Shown: positions 34,460-44,204, counted from the stretch's first letter. The stretch is DNA of 64,000 bases from Croceivirga radicis (GCF_002072105.2 NZ_MTBC01000008.1:1-64000); one strand, 5' to 3'. Translations and numbers: made by a program. The notes: a model not told the origin generated them from the sequence alone.

Positions 34460-35909
34460 CTGTCAATTTTTTAAGCTTGGTTTTTTGAATCCCTAAGGCT
34501 TTTATATTCATCTGATAAACGCCATTTGGATAGTAGAAATCCCTTAATATAAATTCGGTTTTACCGCCCACCGTATATTGTACTTTTGTCTCGTCTTTAT
34601 TCTCGCCTTCTATATGCAGGGAAACTGCCGTGCCATTTGGTACTAATTGCCCCATATAACTTTTTATAGGACCAACAATTAAACGCCTATTGGATGCTTT
34701 AAAGTTGATCGGTAAATCTATGGTTATAGACTTAAAATCTATGGTTATGATATTGCTTTCTGCTAGACCGGGCACAAAAGCCTGTACCTCCCAACTATCT
34801 GCTTCATATGGATGTTGAACTTTAGTGGTCGCAATTCCTTTAACGGTTTTAGCATAAGCTGTCAATTTTTTACCACTTTCTGTATTTATTAGAAAATGCA
34901 CCATTGTTCCATTTTGAAGCACATTACCGTAGATATCTTTTAATTGGGATGTCCTAAAGGTTACCACTTCGTTACCATCAGAAAACGAATGTTCCTTGGT
35001 ATGACTTATGGAAAAATCTTGTGGCGTAAAAGGATAAACATCTGTGGTTTTTTCTTTTGTAGTTACACCATTCTGGCTCTGCATGCTAACTGTTATCTTA
35101 CCTGTTTTGTTATAAGAATAAAACCTCTTAAAAGCCGTAAAATCTTTTATTTCTAGTTGATGTGATTTTTGTACTTCCTTAAAATTCTCATTTACCTTAA
35201 TTTGTGTTCCATTAGGCATAGGATTATCAAAACTATCTGTTGGAGCAACGGTTAACATGGTATAATCCCTACCACCTGCCAATATAATTCGTGGACCAAA
35301 ATAAGACTCAATAAAATTGATATTATCATCGTTTGTTACCACCTCAGCGGTAAACTTCTTTAACTCTTTTTCACCATAAATGAGAGAAAATTCATAATCA
35401 CCGGTTTTCTGTACTATAGCTTTGGGTAATTCAAAGTTTAGTTTACCATTAGCTATGGTATCTTTTAGTACCAACACCCCATACCCTCCTTTAACCATTA
35501 AATTCATTGGTATATCAGGATAGCATGGCAAATTAAAACCAAGACTCGTCCTTTCTCCTACACCTATGGTAGTCAATGGTAAAACTTCAACATCGCAGTC
35601 ATAAGAAGCATATGTTCGCTTTACATAGGGTATTTTTTCTGTATGGGTTAATCTACCCACTATAAACATGGTTATAAGCACAAACAGCAAAGGAGCAATT
35701 ATGCCTAAACCCCTATTGGTCTGATTTAATTTTTTATAATCTGCAAAAGGATAATTTAGCGTTCTTAGAACGTACTTATAATTGACCCAAATAAACTTCA
35801 AAGGCCAAAATAGCCAGCCTTTGCGATACCATTTGCAATACTTGGCTCGTGCTTTAAAAAGTAATCTCCTAATGAAATTTCTAATATCTTTCAATAGTGT
35901 TCCTAGCAT
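34452..35909 (-). CDS. Membrane-anchored protein with Ig-like repeats, unknown function
   Basis: 485 residues. A basic cytoplasmic N-terminus of about 70 residues (RLLFKARAKYCKWYRKG) precedes one membrane helix (GIIAPLLFVLITMFIVG, about 69-85). The outer part is beta-rich, with three spaced matches to the invasin Big_1 motif: DSFDNPMPNGTQIKV, DIYGNVLQNGTMVHF and SYMGQLVPNGTAVSL. It has no enzyme motif. It sits two bases after the GT-C-like gene and overlaps the glycosidase gene by eight, so all three are surely cotranscribed. A scaffold or binding role at the outer face of the inner membrane is a guess. Confidence 0.68.
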   Translation of the reverse strand: MLGTLLKDIRNFIRRLLFKARAKYCKWYRKGWLFWPLKFIWVNYKYVLRTLNYPFADYKKLNQTNRGLGIIAPLLFVLITMFIVGRLTHTEKIPYVKRTYASYDCDVEVLPLTTIGVGERTSLGFNLPCYPDIPMNLMVKGGYGVLVLKDTIANGKLNFELPKAIVQKTGDYEFSLIYGEKELKKFTAEVVTNDDNINFIESYFGPRIILAGGRDYTMLTVAPTDSFDNPMPNGTQIKVNENFKEVQKSHQLEIKDFTAFKRFYSYNKTGKITVSMQSQNGVTTKEKTTDVYPFTPQDFSISHTKEHSFSDGNEVVTFRTSQLKDIYGNVLQNGTMVHFLINTESGKKLTAYAKTVKGIATTKVQHPYEADSWEVQAFVPGLAESNIITIDFKSITIDLPINFKASNRRLIVGPIKSYMGQLVPNGTAVSLHIEGENKDETKVQYTVGGKTEFILRDFYYPNGVYQMNIKALGIQKTKLKKLTDE

Positions 35910-35911
35910 AC

Positions 35912-38900
35912 TTAATCTGGCGAACCAATGTAATTGTTGATTTCAATTTTAATTTTAGAATAAATATCCCCTTCTACCGATATGAAATCTTTGTAAAAAA
36001 GCGAGTCGTTTCTATATTCCAAATACTTTTGTTTTATGTCATCATTGGGCAGGCCATTTACGAACCAATTATCTTTTTCTTGATGATAGTTAAAATAACA
36101 ATCAAAATTTTCCAATTGAAACTCAAAAGGACTTTTCCGTTGTGGTCTAATCGTTTGCATTACAATATCCTCTTGCACCCATACTAATTCATTATTGTTA
36201 TTATAATAGGATATTAACAATTGAGGTATGGTTACATCAGAAATACCGTAATTGTACAAGTAACCACTTACCTTACCGTTTTCTACTTTTAAATCGTTAA
36301 GGGTTATTTCTCTATACAAATCTTGGCTACTACCATTTGCGGCAACCTGTAAATCATATTTACTAGGTACATCTTCCCAAACCATTGGGCTAAAAGTATT
36401 AGGGTCAAATACAGCGGGTATACTGTCCTTTATTTTCTGCCAAGCTACTGCCTCAAAATGAATCTTAAATACCGTGTGTTCTTTTGGCAATAATTTGTGT
36501 TTCACAAAATTCTGGGCATTATAAACCCCTAGTTCTTTGTCTTTTCTTGAATATATGGTGGATTTTAAATCAATATCTGCTGGTAGATTATCAATATTCT
36601 GTAATCTCCCAATTATATAATATTGATTGTTATTTTCAATAAGCTTAGCCTCTAACACCTCAACTACTGGTTGTGGCACTATGTCTTCATGAAAGGTTTG
36701 TTGTGTGGTAACCCTACGCCTACCATGATTCTTGTATTTTGGCTCGGCCACACTAAATAATTGCTCGTTAGGTATGTCTACGTCAAAAACCTCGGGTACT
36801 ATGTACCACTTACCATCTTTTTTCTTGTTTAGTTCATATACTGTGGTATCCCTAACGTAGGTAAGTGGGGTAATATATTCCGTGTATACTTTTGCCTTGG
36901 CATGATTTTCTGTACGCTCAAAAATATCAAAAGATACATCGTTCAACTTACCGTAGGAATTTAATAATCCATCACTAACCGAAGTTTCTAACATGAACTG
37001 ATCAAACGTTTTTCCATAATCCGCATCATAATACGAGTGTGCCTTTTTAAACCGTTTAAAATCCAGATCGTCATGATAGGCTAATATTACATTTTCCGGT
37101 GAAATCTGCTCTTGCGATTGAATAAAGAATAGGTAAATAATATAAAATATACAGCCAAGGGTAAATAAAAACCAAGCCCCCATTAAACCCGCAAGTTTTG
37201 GTTTAAAACCATTGGTCTCTACTTTAAATTTTTCATAGGCATTAGGTTCAATCTTTTTTAATTTAAATGCAGAAATAACAATGAGCCTAATGTTTACAAA
37301 TAGGGCAATAAGCACTGTAGAAACAGGAATTATACCCCACATAAGACGTTGGTACCTAGGATAATCTTTATACGGCTTAATATCTGGAATTGGCTTAATA
37401 CCCAGTCGTTGCCATACTGCAATACCGTTTGCTAAGGGTTTAATGCGCTCCCATCCACAGAAATAGAGGATAGGATCATAAAATTTATCATTAGAAAAGA
37501 TGAATTTAATATTGTACTTGTCCGGAACGGTTAAAAATTGCTGTAATGATCCTAAACCCTCTACACCTAAAAATTTCGCATTTTCTAATCGTTCTACTGC
37601 CCTAGTAGTAAGCTCTGGCAACCTCCTTGCAGAATGATAATTGCCATCTATTTGCAAAGCATCTGTATTTGCGGACAACCAAGCCATTTGATCACCAAAA
37701 CCCAAGGTTAAATAGCGCCATTTATAATGCTCATCTGCTTGTAAAAAGTTGATGATGGGCTGCATGTTGATTTTTTGAGGTTGTAAGGGCTTAAAGTATC
37801 CTAGATTAACAATAGAAACAGCATTGAAAATTATTAAAAATCCTACCACGGCCCCAATAGCCCTATGCGCTACAGATCCCACTTTTTTCTGAATAAGGGC
37901 TTTTAAATCTGTGTGGGCAAAACGGTAGAGAAACTCGCCATAAAATGGCAAAGCCATAATAGAACCCCATAGCGTAAACCGGTCTAGGGTTAGTATATTA
38001 AAAGCCGTATCGCCCAATAACATCCTAGGTAAAGGGGTGGTACCCCCTGTTCCCAACAAGGAAAGCATAGCAAACGAGAGCCCGAAGAATATAAATCGTT
38101 TGGAAAAAAAACGATAATAGAGATAAGGAAAAATGAACATGATAAATCCCCAAGGAATTATAAAAAACGCCAACCCTGAAGAAGTTACCTCAAAAAAGTT
38201 ATCCCTAGACCCATGCGGTATTGGCACTTGTGTTATAGGTTCGTTATGCGTTGTAATCCAATAAGGCAGAATTAACATTACCAAACAAAACACCACAGAT
38301 AAACCAAAAATTATTATTCTTGGCAGACAGGGTTTTAGAGCCTCCATAAAATGCGCCAACCTAACCGCTTTAAAACTTCCGGCCTTTTCTGAAGCAACAT
38401 CCATTACCACTGTTCCCATTAGGGGAGCAATAAAAAAGACCATTCCAAATAATGGGGTTACATGATGACTGGTAATGGTAAACGCCATCATTGACATACA
38501 AACCAAATAAAATTTTGCTTTACCTGTTTTTATGTATTTGTAAACTTCTGGCATGGCATGCATTAGCATAGAGACGCCAAACAAACTTGGCAATTGCCCA
38601 AACACATGCAAGGTCTCTATAAAGGAAGAGGAGAATACGGCTATCAAAGCGGTAAAACCAGCAATGTCCCTATTGCCTGTCATTAACTTACCATACCTAT
38701 AGGCCCCGGTGGTAAATAATATTATTGCTACGAAACAGCATACAAACAAGCCAAACTTTAAGCCCCCTATATAAGAAAAAAGTGCAATCAGTTGATGCAC
38801 TAACGGTGGGTAGGTCATTACGGAAAAACCTGTATACCATCTTGGCTCCCAAGGATCCCACCAACTATTTGCGTAGTGATCGGCAAAGAATAGATGAATC

Positions 38901-39004
38901 AAGGCATCATAGGTCTTCTCTATAGTAAAAAAGACCCCGGCACCATGAAATATTAGGGCTAACAGTAAAGCCGCTATTAGATATTTATTAGTTGTTATGC
39001 GCAT
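35912..39004 (-). CDS. GT-C-like polytopic membrane protein (PTPS_related type) with C-terminal outer domain
   Basis: 1030 residues. About eleven helices fill the first 410 residues. The first outer loop carries TYDALIHLFFADHYANSWWDPWEPRWYTGF (Asp33, His37, Asp42), the acidic/His loop and PWEPRW box of the 6-pyruvoyl-tetrahydropterin-synthase-related membrane family, which is built like GT-C glycosyltransferases. A soluble region (about 415-540), two more helices (about 553-575 and 602-628) and a large outer C-terminal part follow, including an NTF2-like stretch (KKDGKWYIVPEV). Transfer of sugars from a lipid carrier is likely by analogy only. First gene of the three-gene operon. Confidence 0.72.
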   Translation of the reverse strand: MRITTNKYLIAALLLALIFHGAGVFFTIEKTYDALIHLFFADHYANSWWDPWEPRWYTGFSVMTYPPLVHQLIALFSYIGGLKFGLFVCCFVAIILFTTGAYRYGKLMTGNRDIAGFTALIAVFSSSFIETLHVFGQLPSLFGVSMLMHAMPEVYKYIKTGKAKFYLVCMSMMAFTITSHHVTPLFGMVFFIAPLMGTVVMDVASEKAGSFKAVRLAHFMEALKPCLPRIIIFGLSVVFCLVMLILPYWITTHNEPITQVPIPHGSRDNFFEVTSSGLAFFIIPWGFIMFIFPYLYYRFFSKRFIFFGLSFAMLSLLGTGGTTPLPRMLLGDTAFNILTLDRFTLWGSIMALPFYGEFLYRFAHTDLKALIQKKVGSVAHRAIGAVVGFLIIFNAVSIVNLGYFKPLQPQKINMQPIINFLQADEHYKWRYLTLGFGDQMAWLSANTDALQIDGNYHSARRLPELTTRAVERLENAKFLGVEGLGSLQQFLTVPDKYNIKFIFSNDKFYDPILYFCGWERIKPLANGIAVWQRLGIKPIPDIKPYKDYPRYQRLMWGIIPVSTVLIALFVNIRLIVISAFKLKKIEPNAYEKFKVETNGFKPKLAGLMGAWFLFTLGCIFYIIYLFFIQSQEQISPENVILAYHDDLDFKRFKKAHSYYDADYGKTFDQFMLETSVSDGLLNSYGKLNDVSFDIFERTENHAKAKVYTEYITPLTYVRDTTVYELNKKKDGKWYIVPEVFDVDIPNEQLFSVAEPKYKNHGRRRVTTQQTFHEDIVPQPVVEVLEAKLIENNNQYYIIGRLQNIDNLPADIDLKSTIYSRKDKELGVYNAQNFVKHKLLPKEHTVFKIHFEAVAWQKIKDSIPAVFDPNTFSPMVWEDVPSKYDLQVAANGSSQDLYREITLNDLKVENGKVSGYLYNYGISDVTIPQLLISYYNNNNELVWVQEDIVMQTIRPQRKSPFEFQLENFDCYFNYHQEKDNWFVNGLPNDDIKQKYLEYRNDSLFYKDFISVEGDIYSKIKIEINNYIGSPD

Positions 39005-39124
39005 TATCTATTAAACGCAAAATTATGCACTTTAGGATAATTCAAATTTTTAAATATGTCAATTCACCACTATTTTGTAGGATTTTACAACATTTATAAA
39101 AACTTACTAATAAATAGACAAAAA

Positions 39125-39156
39125 AAAGCCCTGATTATTCATCAGGGCTTTTTTTA
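39125..39156 (-). terminator. Terminator of the tRNA-Glu/rpsT unit
   Basis: AGCCCTGAT (39127-39135) pairs with ATCAGGGCT (39141-39149) around a five-base loop, with A and T runs on both sides, 26 bases after the rpsT stop. Confidence 0.85.
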
Positions 39157-39174
39157 ACAAAATTGTTTTATGAC

Positions 39175-39426
39175 TTACATGGTAGCCACTTTTTTCATAA
39201 GCTTGCTTTTTAAGTTAGCTGCTTTGTTACTGTGAATAACATTCTTTTTGGCCAACTTATCTATCATACCTACAACAGACGGCAATAAAGCTTCTGCTGC
39301 GTTCTTATCTTCTTCATTACGAAGTTTCTTTATAGCATTACGAACAGTCTTGTGTTGGTATCTGTTACGTAAGCGTACAGCTTCGTTTCTTCTGATTCTT
39401 TTTAATGCTGACTTATGATTTGCCAT
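39175..39426 (-). CDS. rpsT: 30S ribosomal protein S20
   Basis: 83 residues, very basic: [21 protein letters not shown] at the N-terminus, [33 protein letters not shown] at the C-terminus, both standard for S20. It binds 16S rRNA. It starts 18 bases after the last of three tRNA-Glu genes on the same strand with no terminator between, so tRNAs and S20 probably share a transcript that is then processed. Confidence 0.96.
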   Translation of the reverse strand: MANHKSALKRIRRNEAVRLRNRYQHKTVRNAIKKLRNEEDKNAAEALLPSVVGMIDKLAKKNVIHSNKAANLKSKLMKKVATM

Positions 39427-39444
39427 TTTACAATTTTTGTTTTG

Positions 39445-39516
39445 TAGCCCGTAGGGGAATCGAACCCCTGTTACCAGGATGAAAACCTGGCGTCCTAACC
39501 CCTAGACGAACGGGCC
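39445..39516 (-). tRNA. tRNA-Glu (UUC), copy 3 in transcription order
   Basis: A 72-base cloverleaf on the minus strand. It opens GGCCCGT and closes ACGGGCT plus discriminator A for the seven-pair acceptor stem, has anticodon TTC inside CAGGTTTTCATCCTG, and a T-arm with GGTTCGATTCC. CCA is not encoded. The sequence is identical to the next two copies. Confidence 0.97.
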
Positions 39517-39550
39517 ATTAAAATATGAACAATACGTTTAAAAAACTTTG

Positions 39551-39622
39551 TAGCCCGTAGGGGAATCGAACCCCTGTTACCAGGATGAAAACCTGGCGTC
39601 CTAACCCCTAGACGAACGGGCC
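39551..39622 (-). tRNA. tRNA-Glu (UUC), copy 2
   Basis: Identical to the copy at 39445-39516, displaced by exactly 106 bases. The 34-base spacer between copies is also identical to that on the other side, which points to a recent tandem amplification. Confidence 0.97.
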
Positions 39623-39656
39623 ATTAAAATATGAACAATACGTTTAAAAAACTTTG

Positions 39657-39728
39657 TAGCCCGTAGGGGAATCGAACCCCTGTTACCAGGATGAAAACCT
39701 GGCGTCCTAACCCCTAGACGAACGGGCC
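39657..39728 (-). tRNA. tRNA-Glu (UUC), copy 1
   Basis: Identical to the other two copies and first to be transcribed. The promoter boxes lie at 39754-39784, about 25 bases upstream. Confidence 0.97.
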
Positions 39729-39753
39729 ATTAAGGTTTGCTTAATTGCGGATG

Positions 39754-39789
39754 CAAAAATACAACTATTTTTTACTATTGCAATAGTAA
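39754..39789 (-). promoter_or_regulatory. Promoter of the tRNA-Glu/rpsT unit, overlapped by a perfect palindrome
   Basis: On the minus strand TTG (39781-39783), a 19-base spacer and TATTTTTG (39754-39761) match the Bacteroidota -33/-7 pattern. The 18-base perfect palindrome TTACTATTGCAATAGTAA (39772-39789) covers the -33 element. Read on the plus strand the palindrome is followed by a T run and could also act as a terminator in that direction. Confidence 0.6.
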
Positions 39790-39808
39790 CCTTATTTTTT
39801 TTTAATTA

Positions 39809-41284
39809 TTAATACGCTTTAGCAAAAAGCACCCTATGATTGGCCGGTTTACCCGTAACCATACATTTACCATTTTCCTGCTCAACATCAATAGGAATGC
39901 ACCTAATGGTTGCTTTGGTCTCTTGCTTTATTTTTTCTTCGGTTTCCTTGGTTCCATCCCAAAATGCAGCTAAAAACCCACCTCTTTCTTCTAATACCTT
40001 CTTAAACTCATCATAGCTATCTACTTTGGTAATGTGCTCTTGCTGATGGTTTTTGGCTTTGTTATAAATATTTTCTTGAATTTCTGGTAAAAGGGCCTCT
40101 ATCCTTGCAACTACAGAATCTATTGGAACAGATGATTTTTCCAAGGTATCTCTTCTAGCAATTTCAATGGTTCCATTTTCTAGGTCTCTATTACCTAAAG
40201 CCAGCCTTACAGGGACTCCTTTAAGCTCGTATTCATTAAATTTAAAACCTGGTTTATGTGTGTCCCTATCATCAAACTTAACAGAAATATTTTTGGAGCG
40301 TAATTCGGCAACCAATGGGTTTATTTTAGATCTTAAGGCCTCTAATTGCTCTTCTCCCTTATATATTGGAACAATAACAACTTGTATGGGTGCTAAATTT
40401 GGTGGTAGAACCAAGCCATTATCATCGCTGTGGGTCATTATCAAAGCCCCCATTAACCGTGTAGACACTCCCCAAGAAGTTGCCCATACATGTTCTTGCT
40501 TGCCCTCTTTGGTGGCAAATTTTACATCGAACGCTTTTGCAAAATTCTGACCTAAAAAGTGAGAGGTTCCTGCCTGTAGCGCCTTACCATCTTGCATTAA
40601 TGCTTCAATACAATACGTTTCTACAGCACCTGCAAAGCGTTCACTCTCTGTTTTTAATCCCTTTATTACGGGTACTCCCATAAATTGCTCCACAAAATCT
40701 GCATATACTTTTAAAATAAGTTCTGCCTCATCAATAGCTTCTTGCTCCGTTGCATGTGCGGTATGGCCTTCTTGCCATAAAAATTCTGCTGTACGCAAAA
40801 ACAAACGCGTACGCATTTCCCAGCGCACAACATTAGCCCATTGATTCAATTTTAAAGGCAAATCACGATAAGACTGAATCCACTTTCTATAGGTATCCCA
40901 TATTATGGTTTCTGAAGTGGGCCTTACAATTAATTCTTCTTCCAATTTAGCATCTTCGTCTACAACGATACCACTGCCATCCTCGGCATTTTTTAAGCGG
41001 TAATGTGTAACCACGGCACACTCCTTGGCAAAACCTTCTACATGACTCGCCTCCTTACTCAAATAGGATTTTGGAATAAACAATGGGAAATAAGCATTTT
41101 CATGACCCGTCTCTTTAAACATTTTATCCAAAGCGGCTTGCATTTTTTCCCATATAGCAAAACCATATGGCTTAATTACCATGCAACCACGAACGCCTGA
41201 GTTCTCTGCCAAGTCTGCCTTGACAACCAATTCATTATACCATTTAGAGTAATCCTCTGCCCTACTCGTTAAGTTTTTTCCCAT
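39809..41284 (-). CDS. proS: Prolyl-tRNA synthetase (archaeal/eukaryotic-like short form)
   Basis: 491 residues, without the editing insert of the long bacterial type. Class II motifs are visible: [10 protein letters not shown], motif 2 in [26 protein letters not shown], and the anticodon-binding domain beginning [11 protein letters not shown]. The C-terminal end RVLFAKAY is typical of this form. It charges tRNA-Pro in the cytoplasm. A TATTTTTG box on the minus strand at 41322-41329 may be its -7 promoter element, but no clear -33 box accompanies it. Confidence 0.95.
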   Translation of the reverse strand: MGKNLTSRAEDYSKWYNELVVKADLAENSGVRGCMVIKPYGFAIWEKMQAALDKMFKETGHENAYFPLFIPKSYLSKEASHVEGFAKECAVVTHYRLKNAEDGSGIVVDEDAKLEEELIVRPTSETIIWDTYRKWIQSYRDLPLKLNQWANVVRWEMRTRLFLRTAEFLWQEGHTAHATEQEAIDEAELILKVYADFVEQFMGVPVIKGLKTESERFAGAVETYCIEALMQDGKALQAGTSHFLGQNFAKAFDVKFATKEGKQEHVWATSWGVSTRLMGALIMTHSDDNGLVLPPNLAPIQVVIVPIYKGEEQLEALRSKINPLVAELRSKNISVKFDDRDTHKPGFKFNEYELKGVPVRLALGNRDLENGTIEIARRDTLEKSSVPIDSVVARIEALLPEIQENIYNKAKNHQQEHITKVDSYDEFKKVLEERGGFLAAFWDGTKETEEKIKQETKATIRCIPIDVEQENGKCMVTGKPANHRVLFAKAY

Positions 41285-41381
41285 CCAATTTAGTTTGGCA
41301 CAAATCTTGTGACTAGTTTAACAAAAATAGAACGGTAAAACTAATTATTTTTTAGTATGTTCAATAATAAAAAGACGTGTT

Positions 41382-42647
41382 ATGTACCTTAATTTACCCC
41401 ACTCCAAAATAATTACCTATTCTTTAGGCGTACTTACCTTATTTATAACCTCTTGCGGCTCTTACCAACAAGCCTCCTATTATGATGATGATGGCATCTA
41501 CGGCAATGGCAATAGAACGGTTTCCGTTGAAAAAAGAAATTACCAAGGGGTAAGGAACCAACAGGTAGAAACCGATACCTATGGTCAATACTTTGGTGAA
41601 AAAGCCAACGAATACGACGAATTTTTAGACTCAGAAATATTTACAGATGTAGATGACTATTATGGAGAAGAGCCTGTAGATAGTGTTGGGGTAAACATAC
41701 CAGAAGAATACTATTTAGAAAACAGCTATAACGGAAACGCCGGTTGGGGAGATAACCCGTCAAGCGTACAAATAAATATCTATGACAATACCCCAAACTT
41801 TGGTTTCTGGGGCTGGAACGACCCATGGCTATGGAATGCCGGATGGGGTTGGGGTTGGAATAACTGGAATTATGGCTGGGGATGGAACAATCCTTGGAGA
41901 TGGAACCGTTGGGGCGGTTACGGTTGGGGCTACGGCTGGGGCTGGAATAACTGGGGCTACGGCTGGGGCGGTTATTATGGTAATTATTGGGGTAGACCAT
42001 ATTATAATAACTACAGAAATTATGGCTATATAAATGGTAGAAGAGGATATAACAATGCGTATGCCTATAACAATTTAAGAAGCCGCAATCTTAGAACCAC
42101 GTCTAGAAACTCTGCTTACAGAACCAATAGTGGTAGAAGCAACTTAGGCAGGAGTAGCGCGACCCGGTATAGCACAACTAGAAACAATAGCGGAAGAAGC
42201 GTAAGCCGTTCTGCAATACAGAGAAATCAAAATTACCGATCAAGTAGAAGTACCAGGGTAACTCCAAGATACAGTGGCACTACTAGAAATTACCAATATT
42301 CCCGTTCTTCTAGTACAACACCAAGGAGTAATGGTAGCTACAGTAGAAGTGGTACTACAACTAGAAGCTATGGTAATTCTTCTGGTAGTTATAGCCGTTC
42401 TAGAACCGCTAGTCCAAGAAGCTATAGCAGAAGTTCAAGCTCTGGCTCTAGGGTGAACAACAGCAGTACACGAAGAAGCAGTAGCTCTTACAGCAGAAGT
42501 TCTAGCAGCAGTTCTGGTAGAAGCGTAAGAAGCTCTAGTTCTAGTTCTAGAAGTAGCGGCAGCTACCGAAGCTCTGGCGGTTCTAGTAGATCATCTTCTA
42601 GCGGCCGCTCTAGCTCAGGAAGAAGCAGTGGCGGAAGAAGACAATAA
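41382..42647 (+). CDS. Low-complexity lipoprotein with Trp/Gly/Asn-rich and Ser/Arg-rich regions
   Basis: 421 residues. A signal ends FITSC (Cys25). An acidic region (about 30-125, rich in Tyr, Asp, Glu) is followed by a tract almost wholly of Gly, Trp, Asn and Tyr (about 143-225: WGWGWNNWNYGWGW and similar), then a long tail (about 235-421) of Ser, Arg, Thr and Gly with repeated YSRSS and GRSS units. The charge swings from acidic to strongly basic. No enzyme domain is present. Such proteins may be surface-exposed, structural or adhesive, but that is inference. The downstream barrel gene follows after 31 bases. Confidence 0.65.
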   Translation: MYLNLPHSKIITYSLGVLTLFITSCGSYQQASYYDDDGIYGNGNRTVSVEKRNYQGVRNQQVETDTYGQYFGEKANEYDEFLDSEIFTDVDDYYGEEPVDSVGVNIPEEYYLENSYNGNAGWGDNPSSVQINIYDNTPNFGFWGWNDPWLWNAGWGWGWNNWNYGWGWNNPWRWNRWGGYGWGYGWGWNNWGYGWGGYYGNYWGRPYYNNYRNYGYINGRRGYNNAYAYNNLRSRNLRTTSRNSAYRTNSGRSNLGRSSATRYSTTRNNSGRSVSRSAIQRNQNYRSSRSTRVTPRYSGTTRNYQYSRSSSTTPRSNGSYSRSGTTTRSYGNSSGSYSRSRTASPRSYSRSSSSGSRVNNSSTRRSSSSYSRSSSSSSGRSVRSSSSSSRSSGSYRSSGGSSRSSSSGRSSSGRSSGGRRQ

Positions 42648-42678
42648 ATTTCAAAATACTTAAAGAAAAATAAAAGCT

Positions 42679-44181
42679 ATGAGAAACGGAATATATCTCG
42701 TACTGGGTTTGTTTTGCCTAGGTTTAAATGCACAAACTATGGCAGATGTAGTACGCCTAGGAACAGAAGAAAGCCAAGGAACAGCAAGGTACCAAGCAAT
42801 GGGAGGGGCGTTTGGAGCCTTAGGAGGTGATTTATCTTCTTTAAATGTAAACCCAGCTGGTTCGGCTGTTTTTAACTATGGTCAATTTAGTATAACCGGC
42901 AGCAATTACAACAGAGACAATGAGCAGTTATACGGAAACACTTTTAATAATGCCTCCTTAAATTCTACTGAATTGAACCAAGCAGGCGGAGTTTTTGTTT
43001 TTGAAGGAAAAGGCAGTAATTGGAAAAAATTAGCCCTTGCCATAAATTATGATTTAGTAGATAATTTTGATAATTATTACGAGTTTAGAGGAGCAACCAC
43101 ATCTGGTTTAGACAATTACTTTTTAAATTACGCAGATGGCATTCCCTTCAACTCAATTCTTAGAGGAGAAAATGAGTATGTAGAAATTGGCTATTTAAGA
43201 ACGGGAGAAGATTTTGGCTACGCGGCCCAACAAGCTTATTTGGGTTACTATGGCGGCCTAATAGACCCAGCGGACCCAGAAAATGAGGACGGCACTTCCT
43301 ATATTTCTACAGCTAATTATGACCAAGTAAATCAAAGATATAGGCAAACAACAAACGGCTATAACAGTAAGTTTACGGTAAATATGGCCGGGCAATATCA
43401 AGAGAATCTTTATTTGGGCGCATCCTTAAATTTTCACTCTATATTCTATGAACGCCTATCTCTTTTAGATGAGGATGGTTATGCCGATGATTCACAGATA
43501 ACGTTTGCAACATTTGACAATTTATTGCAGACCGAAGGAAATGGATTTTCCTTTAGCCTAGGTGCTATTGCCAAACTAAATGAAAACATAAGAATAGGCG
43601 GTAGTTACCAATCACCTACTTGGTATTATTTAACTGACAATGCCTCACAGCGAATCAACTCTTCCTTAGCAGATGAAAATATTGACTTCTTAGATTTTGA
43701 CGAGATAAACTACTATCCCGATTATACCATTAAAACACCCGGTAAGATTAGCGGTAGTGCAGCTATTATTTTTGCAAAAGAGGGCTTACTAAGTTTTGAC
43801 TACGGTTATCAAGATTTTAGCAATGCTAGGCTACGCCCAGAAAACGATATTGAATTCTCGAATACAAACCAAGCTATAAGCTCAGAGCTACAAGCGGTAA
43901 ATACTTATAGAATTGGTGGCGAGTATAGGATAGAAAGATTGAGTTTAAGAGGAGGATACCGCATTGAAGAAAGCCCTTATGTAGATAAGACCATCTTGGA
44001 CGACTTAACCGGTTATTCTGCTGGTATAGGGTATGATTTTGGCGGCAGTAAATTAGACGCGGCTTTTGTAAGAACGGAACAAGATACCAACTTTAGATTA
44101 TATGATGCCGGCCTTGGCAATAGTGCAGCCAGTACATTTATAAACACAAATGTTACCCTTACCTACACCTTAAAATTTTAG
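42679..44181 (+). CDS. OmpP1/FadL-like outer-membrane barrel
   Basis: 500 residues with a signal peptide ending GLNAQT. The mature start, MADVVRLGTEESQGTARYQAMGGAFGALGGDLSSLNVNPAG, matches FadL/TodX-type barrels, where the early Asn-Pro-Ala-Gly motif lies in the hatch. The remainder alternates aromatic and polar residues and ends in NVTLTYTLKF with terminal Phe. It probably transports hydrophobic compounds, though many Bacteroidota relatives have unknown cargo. It seems cotranscribed with the low-complexity lipoprotein. Confidence 0.82.
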   Translation: MRNGIYLVLGLFCLGLNAQTMADVVRLGTEESQGTARYQAMGGAFGALGGDLSSLNVNPAGSAVFNYGQFSITGSNYNRDNEQLYGNTFNNASLNSTELNQAGGVFVFEGKGSNWKKLALAINYDLVDNFDNYYEFRGATTSGLDNYFLNYADGIPFNSILRGENEYVEIGYLRTGEDFGYAAQQAYLGYYGGLIDPADPENEDGTSYISTANYDQVNQRYRQTTNGYNSKFTVNMAGQYQENLYLGASLNFHSIFYERLSLLDEDGYADDSQITFATFDNLLQTEGNGFSFSLGAIAKLNENIRIGGSYQSPTWYYLTDNASQRINSSLADENIDFLDFDEINYYPDYTIKTPGKISGSAAIIFAKEGLLSFDYGYQDFSNARLRPENDIEFSNTNQAISSELQAVNTYRIGGEYRIERLSLRGGYRIEESPYVDKTILDDLTGYSAGIGYDFGGSKLDAAFVRTEQDTNFRLYDAGLGNSAASTFINTNVTLTYTLKF

Positions 44182-44204
44182 AAAAAAATTGCTTGAATAT
44201 AGCA

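Noticed and set aside
39445-39728. A CRISPR-like repeat array
   Set aside because: The 106-base period comes from three tRNA-Glu genes with equal spacers; there are no variable spacers.
41641-42456. Frames in other phases of the low-complexity lipoprotein gene
   Set aside because: Their repeats (GAGTGATA-like, Pro/Ser-rich) follow from the DNA repeats of the real frame, which has a proper lipoprotein signal.
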